A DNA stretch of 64,000 nt, taken from the IMG/VR virus record IMGVR_UViG_3300010388_000228, positions 1-64,000 of that record; one strand, 5' to 3'. Position numbers and translations under genes: made by a program. Position 1 is the stretch's first letter. The number at the start of each line of letters is the position of its first letter. Positions 19,362 through 26,086 of the stretch are shown here, in pieces. The notes under the pieces are model-generated. The model made no database searches. It worked only from the letters and a program-made list of their open reading frames with translations, and was not told the origin of the DNA. Source of the stretch: a virus.

Positions 19362-19510
19362 GTTGCCGGTACAGTGAGACTACAGTGGCTGGACAGTTAT
19401 GGAAGGTGTGGTGCGTTACCGGATCGGGCCGTACGGCCCCGCTATAGCGTGTGCTATAGTATGTATATATTATAGCACGTTTAATGTGCAATGTCAAATA
19501 AAAAACAAAC

Positions 19511-19540
19511 AAAAAAAGTGCAACCCTTTCGGATTGCACT
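19511..19540 (-). terminator. Terminator of the minus-strand early gene
   Basis: Read on the minus strand, AGTGCAA...TTGCACT forms a stem followed by TTTTTTT. It lies 10 bases beyond the stop of the gene at 19551. Confidence 0.75.
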
Positions 19541-19550
19541 GTTTTGGTGC

Positions 19551-19952
19551 TTAGTTAGGTATTAAACATAATCCTGCATCAATAACGTGCTGTTTTGCTG
19601 CATCAATTTCCCCTTGTTGGTGCTTGTTAATGAACAATTCTAGTGCATTAACATGGTTATCACTAAAAGGCGTTCTATCGCTCGTTATTAGTGCATAGTT
19701 AGCGACTAATGTTAATGCGGCTTGTAATTGTGTACATGGCGCACTAATTTTGTACATTAACACTTCTGTATGCCCACATTGTGTGCTTTGCAAGTGACTT
19801 GCACGTTTGCTAACGTTTGCATCAGCACTAAAACGAGTTGCATACCCTATTGTATCTTTTGGGTGCTTGCTTACACCGAACCCTTGCACTAATTTTGCGC
19901 TGTTAGGTGTGCTTGTTGTTACTGCGTAGCTAATTGCTTGTTGTGCTTGCAT
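19551..19952 (-). CDS. Early protein, KIRF family member 3 (inverted)
   Basis: 133 residues. It aligns with the 17662 product: SAKLVQGFGVSKHPKDTIGY, ATRFS, a GH.(D/E) segment and the end LELFINKHQQGEIDAAKQHV. It is the only early gene of this block on the minus strand, with a complete promoter, leader hairpin and terminator of its own, so it moved or inverted as an expression unit. Function unknown. Confidence 0.75.
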   Translation of the reverse strand: MQAQQAISYAVTTSTPNSAKLVQGFGVSKHPKDTIGYATRFSADANVSKRASHLQSTQCGHTEVLMYKISAPCTQLQAALTLVANYALITSDRTPFSDNHVNALELFINKHQQGEIDAAKQHVIDAGLCLIPN

Positions 19953-19986
19953 AATAATTCCCCTTTTTTGTGCGGGTTAAATAAAC

Positions 19987-20012
19987 ATTAAGCGCGTATG
20001 CGCACGCTTAAT
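19987..20012 (-). promoter_or_regulatory. Leader hairpin of the inverted gene
   Basis: ATTAAGCG (19987-19994) pairs with CGCTTAAT (20005-20012) between promoter and RBS (AAGGGG) of the minus-strand gene. Confidence 0.5.
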
Positions 20013-20047
20013 GCGCGTGTTGTACTGCTACTAAGTTTTTAAAAAGC

Positions 20048-20099
20048 TAAGTTATTTGCTAACTTGTGTACAATTATACAGTATATAAAATAAAAAGCA
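20048..20099 (-). promoter_or_regulatory. Minus-strand promoter with AAGTTA leader hairpin
   Basis: On the minus strand: TTGCTT (20099-20094), 16 bp, TATAAT (20077-20072), then AAGTTA-GCAAA-TAACTT (20064-20048), a diverged member of the AAGTTAGC leader hairpins. Confidence 0.6.
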
Positions 20100-20144
20100 A
20101 GCGTTTTTTTATTTTTTTTTTTACTTTTATTAAAAATAAATTGC

Positions 20145-20173
20145 TTGCAATGTATAAAAAAACGTGTTATAAT
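20145..20173 (+). promoter_or_regulatory. Sigma70 promoter before a G-rich transcript
   Basis: TTGCAA 20145-20150, 17 bp, TATAAT 20168-20173. It diverges from the minus-strand promoter at 20099. Confidence 0.6.
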
Positions 20174-20179
20174 AGTGTA

Positions 20180-20241
20180 ACGCAATACACAATGCCCCGG
20201 GGGTGGGGGGTGTATATATACAACAATTTGTTGTTTTTTTA
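20180..20241 (+). ncRNA. Candidate G-rich small RNA
   Basis: About 60 nt between the promoter and ACAACA-ATT-TGTTGT plus TTTTTT. It contains CCCCGGGGGTGGGGGG and no ORF. Inferred only from signals. Confidence 0.35.
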
Positions 20242-20470
20242 CAACAACGCAACCTTTTTCTCTCTTTTCTCTAAAGTCTAAAAACACCTCTAAAAAGTCA
20301 CCATAGGTGCAAAATCACCACCGAGAATCTGTAAGTACTTCTTTCTAATTTTTTGCGCAGCAAAAAATTACATACCGCAGGACCCTTTTCGGACTATAAA
20401 AACAGTTCGGCCCGTAACTATCTCTACAGTGGAGTTACAGTGATATATACAGTATAGTCACAGTGGAGTC
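20242..20470. other. Non-coding stretch with hairpin and direct repeat
   Basis: TAATTTTTTGC (20346-20356) pairs with GCAAAAAATTA (20360-20370) and could terminate in either direction. ACAGTGGAGT.ACA occurs twice (about 20425 and 20459), the second supplying the RBS of the next gene. The rest has no visible feature. Confidence 0.5.
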
Positions 20471-20473
20471 ACA

Positions 20474-20680
20474 ATGGAACAATATAACAACCCCCCGGTC
20501 CCGAACAGCGTAGTCCCGGTTCGAGTAGAGTCTAGTAACAGTAGTTCTAGCCATGAGAGCCATCTAGCCAGCTTAGTACACCGTCTAGTAGAAACGGTAG
20601 AAAAGCAGCAAAGGCAAATACAAAGGCTGGAATCTACCATAGCAGAAGTTAGGGCAACCATAAACAGACTCAATGGTTAG
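20474..20680 (+). CDS. Small coiled-coil protein
   Basis: 68 residues. A low-complexity serine/asparagine segment (VRVESSNSSSSHESH) is followed by a heptad-patterned helix (LVETVEKQQRQIQRLESTI, then AEVRATINRLNG). It is likely an oligomerising coiled coil. AGTGGAG lies upstream of the ATG. Function unknown. Confidence 0.6.
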   Translation: MEQYNNPPVPNSVVPVRVESSNSSSSHESHLASLVHRLVETVEKQQRQIQRLESTIAEVRATINRLNG

Positions 20681-20782
20681 AAAAACTTAAAAAAATGGTG
20701 ATAATACTGTAGTGCCCCTAATCCATAAAAACAGTGGATAAACAGTGATAATAGAGTAGAGTCACCATAATGGGCCGGTAGT

Positions 20783-20809
20783 CTTTAATAAGCCAAGGTG
20801 TTATTAAAG
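20783..20809 (+). promoter_or_regulatory. Hairpin
   Basis: CTTTAATAA (20783-20791), loop GCCAAGGTG, TTATTAAAG (20801-20809), with no U-run. Role unknown. Confidence 0.4.
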
Positions 20810-20826
20810 TTTAGGGCCTGGGGCCA

Positions 20827-20858
20827 AAATAAAACCAGCTGTTGCTGGTTTTATTTTA
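20827..20858. terminator. Bidirectional terminator between convergent genes
   Basis: A 14-bp perfect stem AAAATAAAACCAGC / GCTGGTTTTATTTT around TGTT. U-rich ends on both strands suit termination of the plus-strand coiled-coil gene and of the minus-strand giant gene ending at 20919. Confidence 0.85.
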
Positions 20859-20918
20859 AGTGTGCATCTAAAAGCTGAAAAATTGTTTTACCGCCTGCGT
20901 TGCAGGGTCAGTATGTTC

Positions 20919-23603
20919 TCATTGTTGTTGTAAAGCTGGGTCACTTCTATTTGGATTATTTCTATCGTCTTCATCCATATTATTAACAGTATCTAAAAAT
21001 GTTTCATCCCAGCCACCATTATACTGAGCGCGTTCTAATAAGTAGTTGTATTGTTCTTCAGTCATAAGTTCTTTTGGCACTGCAGACATAGTTTCTGGAT
21101 CGTGTTCTATTGCAAGTTTACAAAGTTCAAAGGTGCGATGATATCTTGGTATACCTACTAGCACGCCACCTTGCTCAGCTGCGTTACCGGTAGTAACTGC
21201 TGCTGCATGTAGCTCAAATAGTTCTTCTGGAGTAAACAATTTTTCAAGTTCTCTATAGTTTGCTTTACCTAGGCAATGTGAATTTTCAGCCTCATCTGAA
21301 TCCATATTTTCAACCATTATTTGTTTTATCTGTTGTTTAGCGTTGTCATCAAACAAGTGCCATGGGAAGTTAGCACTACAAATTGCGTATAAGTGATCCG
21401 TGCCGCCTGCATCTTCATAATCATCCCACCATTTTTCACGCATTTCGGATGTAAAGTCGCCGCCTAGAATTCCTATTGCAGCTGACCATAAGCTAAGTTC
21501 ATCGCGTGGAGTATTCATAATTTCAGGTAACTTATTACTGCCAATCAATGACCACGGATCGCTGAATACATGTTTTATATATAGTTCTTTGATCTTGTCT
21601 TCACTTAAAAAGGATGGAGGTTTAATATGGCCGTTAAACAGATAGGTTGAGTTGTTTGTGAGATGAGACATCCAAATATCTTTTAGTTCATTTTCAGTAA
21701 ATAAGCCATCTGGGATGTTATTAAAATCAACTATAGAATGTCGTGATTTTGATCGTGCAATCCACATATCTTTTTCATCTTTAGGCCCTAACAATGATAT
21801 TGGGAACTTACTATTATTAATCAAGTCAGGCTGCGCTTTAAGTGCTGCCATCCATATTTCAAGTTTTTGTTTAGGGTCAGTTATAAAATCTGGCATGCGA
21901 ACAATTGCGGCAGGTTTCTGTTCAAGTGCCTTTAATCGAATTTTATTTTTTTCTTCTTTTGAAAATATAGTAGTTTCATCAAACAAATCATGAGTCGCTT
22001 GGAACGGGTTAGATTCTATAGCTGCCAACCACATATCTTTTATCTCGTCATTACTAAACAGATTTGCTGGAAGGCCTGGATGATTTAAGTTGCCTATCGA
22101 TCGTATAATTTCATTGCGCCACAGTTCTTTAGTTTCAGCCGGTGTAAATAAGTTTTCTGGCCAATCGTCTGTACCTATGAAATCTTTAGCTGCAGGAGTC
22201 CATGCTTGTTTTAGTTCGTCTGTAGACCAACCAGTAGTAGTTACTGATTTAATAAGTTTCGGTACTAACTTTATTGCTTGGTGTGCTAGCTCTTTATATT
22301 TAGGTGCTCTAACAGGAATCATCTCAACTGCATATGGTCTTACCTTAATTACCTCTGACATTATGTTATAATTAGATCTAGTACGGGTACTTGCATATCC
22401 AACATCACTAGGGTTTTGTTTTAGATAGGCAGTAATACGGCGTTCCCAGTTAATAAGTGTTTCCGGGGCATAGATAATCATAATTGAACTTGTGTTAATA
22501 GCTTCTTCCCATACTTCACTTGATTGATTTATAGTACCTGCTTCGTCAACCAGTACACTAAGTCCTGCTAATTGTTGTATTGCATAGGTTCTAAATTCAG
22601 GATTAGCGCGAATATCTTGAGGTGCTCTTAAAAAATCAATTGGATATTTTTTAATTTGATCTGTAATTAATTGTGGTTTACTTTGAGCAATGTCTAATAC
22701 TAATGGTTCGTCCATATCAAATAAAGAAAAGTCACTTGATGGTTGATATGTCTTTCCTGTATATATGCCGTTAACTAAATCACTCTTTAACAGTGCTAAT
22801 AATGCGTAATGGAATTTCTTTGCTGGTTTAGAATTACTTCTACCTTTGCTTTGATGCAATACTCCGGTGTCTTTATTGTATTCAATAGTAACCCATGGTG
22901 TAGGTATTTTATCACGTAAACTTAATAATACATTACTGTTACTAGAAGCTGTGCCACAATGTCCCATAAACTTAGATTCTGCAGTGTGCTTATTAGTAGG
23001 TAGTAACCACCAATCACCTTGATTGCCAAGTGGTAATATAATTTGATCACCTGGCAAAATTTCAACCGGGGTTGCGTTCTTAATTTTAGATTCGTTTTCT
23101 TTTGTAATTTTTTCTACTGCTGCAGTTGCATTAGTAATAAGATTATCAACTTGGGTAGTAGCAGGTTTAATTGCTTTAACGATGTCTTTAATATGTTGCG
23201 ATGCGGCATATTCAGATGTAAAGAAATGTGCTAACTCTTCGTTTAATGAACTAAAATCACTGAACTGATATTGGCCAATCATTGCTTCAAACTTGCCTGC
23301 AAATTTAGGTTCGTTTCTTTTATAGTAAGTTTCAATTAATGACAAGTACCATTGCATTGCTTGTTCAGATGGGTTAGCGCCGGCTCTAAATGCTTCTTCA
23401 GCAAATTGAACTAATGCTGTTAATTGGGGTTCATCTGGAACAGATGGATCGCCTGGGATTGCAGGTTGTGCAGGTCCCCATTGTGTTTCTGGTTTCTCTG
23501 GGAAGCCTGCTCTTAGTTGAGCAAAGTCTTTATGTAGCTTAGTAACTTTAGTGTCGTATGCTTCAAAAAGATTTATTGTTTCGTATAATTCTCTTAATTT
23601 CAT
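20919..23603 (-). CDS. Giant paralogue 1, possible head-internal protein
   Basis: 894 residues. The N-terminus MKLRELYETINLFE followed by AYD looks like a T4 capsid-targeting sequence ending in a gp21 protease site (LxE). Residues 200-270 hold the conserved block ESKFMGHCGTASSN, LLSLRDK, VTIEY, HQSKGRSNSKPA, which recalls PcfJ-type proteins (EG..M.HCV, SLR, TxE, Q.rG..N). The C-terminal half consists of about 35-40-residue helical repeats (LFTENELKDIWMSHL, LFSNDEIKDMWLAAI). It is paralogous to the next two genes. Packaging with DNA and injection is inferred, and the biochemical activity is unknown. Confidence 0.8.
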   Translation of the reverse strand: MKLRELYETINLFEAYDTKVTKLHKDFAQLRAGFPEKPETQWGPAQPAIPGDPSVPDEPQLTALVQFAEEAFRAGANPSEQAMQWYLSLIETYYKRNEPKFAGKFEAMIGQYQFSDFSSLNEELAHFFTSEYAASQHIKDIVKAIKPATTQVDNLITNATAAVEKITKENESKIKNATPVEILPGDQIILPLGNQGDWWLLPTNKHTAESKFMGHCGTASSNSNVLLSLRDKIPTPWVTIEYNKDTGVLHQSKGRSNSKPAKKFHYALLALLKSDLVNGIYTGKTYQPSSDFSLFDMDEPLVLDIAQSKPQLITDQIKKYPIDFLRAPQDIRANPEFRTYAIQQLAGLSVLVDEAGTINQSSEVWEEAINTSSIMIIYAPETLINWERRITAYLKQNPSDVGYASTRTRSNYNIMSEVIKVRPYAVEMIPVRAPKYKELAHQAIKLVPKLIKSVTTTGWSTDELKQAWTPAAKDFIGTDDWPENLFTPAETKELWRNEIIRSIGNLNHPGLPANLFSNDEIKDMWLAAIESNPFQATHDLFDETTIFSKEEKNKIRLKALEQKPAAIVRMPDFITDPKQKLEIWMAALKAQPDLINNSKFPISLLGPKDEKDMWIARSKSRHSIVDFNNIPDGLFTENELKDIWMSHLTNNSTYLFNGHIKPPSFLSEDKIKELYIKHVFSDPWSLIGSNKLPEIMNTPRDELSLWSAAIGILGGDFTSEMREKWWDDYEDAGGTDHLYAICSANFPWHLFDDNAKQQIKQIMVENMDSDEAENSHCLGKANYRELEKLFTPEELFELHAAAVTTGNAAEQGGVLVGIPRYHRTFELCKLAIEHDPETMSAVPKELMTEEQYNYLLERAQYNGGWDETFLDTVNNMDEDDRNNPNRSDPALQQQ

Positions 23604-23668
23604 TAATTGTCCTTAATATCTATAAGCGGTTGAGTCAGGTAACAGTAGTGTATAGTCTCAGAGTGTTT

Positions 23669-26077
23669 TTAATTATTTTCGTCTTCATCATACCAAGTCA
23701 TCATCTCCCAATATCCCGGGGGCACCATTGCTTTCAGTTGTTCAACAGCTTCTGGACCTAGTAGTGCTCTAACTTGATTGTTTATACCTACTATGTTATT
23801 TGGATTAACTTCAAGTGCATATTTACAAATGTCAAACGTTTTATCTTCCGGTGCCATATCTCTAAGTCGTTCTTCACGGAAATATGTCTTAAGAATCTTC
23901 TTTAAAATTTCTGGTAACCGTGTAGTAATAACTTGATTAAAATGTTCAGCCTGTCTAGCAACAGATGGTTCATCAATATTGTCGCTAATATAGTCTGCTA
24001 CTAGTGGTTCAATTTCTTCTGGTGTAATTGGTACATCTATGTTTGCTTTATGTTGATATTGATTTCTAAATAGTCTAAACGCTAGCATAGGGTCTTCTTG
24101 TATAAGTTCAAGCCAACGTTGTCTAGCTAGTTCTGGGCCAACAAGTTTTGCAAGTGACATGCTGTGTAGTAAGTTTGTATCAGAGCTATTAAAGTATGGT
24201 AGTACTAACTCAGTTAAATCTTCTTGTGAAAACAATCCTTCTGGTATTTCATGTATTGCCCAGTACGCAGTACCGTTCGATTCAAGCTGCTCTTGTATAG
24301 CTACCTGCCATGACTTTATAATAGTATCCATATCAAATATTTCTTTCAATGGAAGGCCTTTAACATTAGCTAACCTTGTAATACGAGATGGGTATTCCTC
24401 AATTGCGTCTATGCATGCCTTGCGTATAACTTCAAACGGTATTAGTTTAAGATTCATACTTTCAAGCATGTCAGCTAATGAGTGAGTATTTTGCAGTACT
24501 TTTACATATATTTTTTGAAGTTCATCATCACTAAACAATCCAGTAGGTAATTTTTTAACTAGATATATAGAGTGGTCCTGTATAGCTACTTCCCAAATGG
24601 CTTTTAGTTCTTTGTTAGTAAATACACCATCTGGTATTTCACCTGCTTTATTTCTATCATGTTTTACTGCAGCTTCATACTTTGGTTTTAGTTCATCAGT
24701 AGTAAACAGCTCTACTGGGAATTCTCGGTGAAAGATCAAATCTGGATCTGTAGCCCATAACTCTCTTTTAACATCATCGGCCATATTGTCGGTATTAATA
24801 TACCCTATTACATGACGATTTTTACGAATTGCAAGCTGTGCAAGTTGTTTAAATGCAGGTGCGCTATATGGGACTGACTCAATTAAATATGGATCAGTCT
24901 CAAGCACCATTGTCATAATCTCTAGATCGCCAAGTATTTTAGACGAGCAATAGCCTGATAATTCATAGTCACTTACTAAAGCTTTGGCTACTCGTTGTTT
25001 ATAATTTGGTAAGGTAGGTGGTGCATATATTATAGTTGACGGGTCAGTGCTAACTGCTTCTTCCCATGCAGCAGGTGTTTGATCAACTGTACCATCTTCT
25101 TGAACAATAGCAGCAAGTCCGGGTAGTTTTTCAATAGCAGCATTTCTAAATTCTGGATTAGCTCTAATAAAATCAGGTGCGTTTAAGAATACAACCGGGT
25201 ACTTGTTAATTTGATCTATAATCAATTTTGGTTTTTGTTCTGCTATCATTTGAACTTTGTCTGGAGACATATCAAATATAGAAAAGTCAGTTGCTGGCAT
25301 GTATGATTTATTTTTCAGTCCAGTAACCATATCACTTAGTAGTAGTGCTAAGATTGCATGATGATATGACTTAGCAGGTTTTGAATTCTTAGGTCCTTTC
25401 ATCTGATATAGTTCATAAGAAGATGGATCCCATTCAAATGTTAAATGCGGACGGGGAACTTTATCACGTAAGCTAAGTAAGTTGTTTGATCCAATATTAC
25501 AACTTCCGCAGTGTCCCATAGCTTGTGATTCAGGACGATGTGTATTAACTGGTAAGTGCCACCAATCACCTTGTGCGCCTAATGATAGGACAGGTGTGTC
25601 ACCTGGTAGTATTTCAATTGGAGTACTGGCTGTTTGTGCAGCTTCTTGTTCGGCAACTATAACTTTTTCAATCTTATTTAGATTAGCAACTACATCTGCA
25701 AGTGTTGTACTTGTGTTAACATTCTTTTTAAGATATTCTTTAATACGTTGGTCATCGCCATAGGTTGAAGCAAGCCAATGATCTAGTTTAGCTTGTACAT
25801 CGTTAAATGACGTAAACTGATACCCGCCGAGTAAACTATCAAACACGCCTTTGTATTTTTCATCATTTTGACGTAAGTAGTTTTCAAATAAATTTACATA
25901 CCAAAGTATAGCTTGACCTGATTTCAATCTAGCAACTGCCCATTCTACCCGTGCATTAAGTTCTGCTTCTCCCGGAGTGCCGGGAGCGCAAGTTGGTACT
26001 TCATTTTTTATTTTGCCAACTTTACCTTTATAGTTTTCGTCTAGTTGGATTGTTTCGTATAATTCTCTTAATTTCAT
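23669..26077 (-). CDS. Giant paralogue 2, possible head-internal protein
   Basis: 802 residues. MKLRELYETIQLDEN offers an LxE cleavage site (LDE). Block ESQAMGHCGSCN, LLSLRDK, LTFEWDP, YQMKGPKNSKPA near residues 185-245. Repeats of the FTNKELKAIWEVAI, LFSDDELQKIYVKVL type follow, with the central DUF4116-like region (VFLNAPDFIRANPEFR). It lies 65 bp upstream of paralogue 1 in the transcript. The N-terminal third is shorter than in the sister proteins. Confidence 0.8.
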   Translation of the reverse strand: MKLRELYETIQLDENYKGKVGKIKNEVPTCAPGTPGEAELNARVEWAVARLKSGQAILWYVNLFENYLRQNDEKYKGVFDSLLGGYQFTSFNDVQAKLDHWLASTYGDDQRIKEYLKKNVNTSTTLADVVANLNKIEKVIVAEQEAAQTASTPIEILPGDTPVLSLGAQGDWWHLPVNTHRPESQAMGHCGSCNIGSNNLLSLRDKVPRPHLTFEWDPSSYELYQMKGPKNSKPAKSYHHAILALLLSDMVTGLKNKSYMPATDFSIFDMSPDKVQMIAEQKPKLIIDQINKYPVVFLNAPDFIRANPEFRNAAIEKLPGLAAIVQEDGTVDQTPAAWEEAVSTDPSTIIYAPPTLPNYKQRVAKALVSDYELSGYCSSKILGDLEIMTMVLETDPYLIESVPYSAPAFKQLAQLAIRKNRHVIGYINTDNMADDVKRELWATDPDLIFHREFPVELFTTDELKPKYEAAVKHDRNKAGEIPDGVFTNKELKAIWEVAIQDHSIYLVKKLPTGLFSDDELQKIYVKVLQNTHSLADMLESMNLKLIPFEVIRKACIDAIEEYPSRITRLANVKGLPLKEIFDMDTIIKSWQVAIQEQLESNGTAYWAIHEIPEGLFSQEDLTELVLPYFNSSDTNLLHSMSLAKLVGPELARQRWLELIQEDPMLAFRLFRNQYQHKANIDVPITPEEIEPLVADYISDNIDEPSVARQAEHFNQVITTRLPEILKKILKTYFREERLRDMAPEDKTFDICKYALEVNPNNIVGINNQVRALLGPEAVEQLKAMVPPGYWEMMTWYDEDENN

Positions 26078-26086
26078 TAGGTGTCC

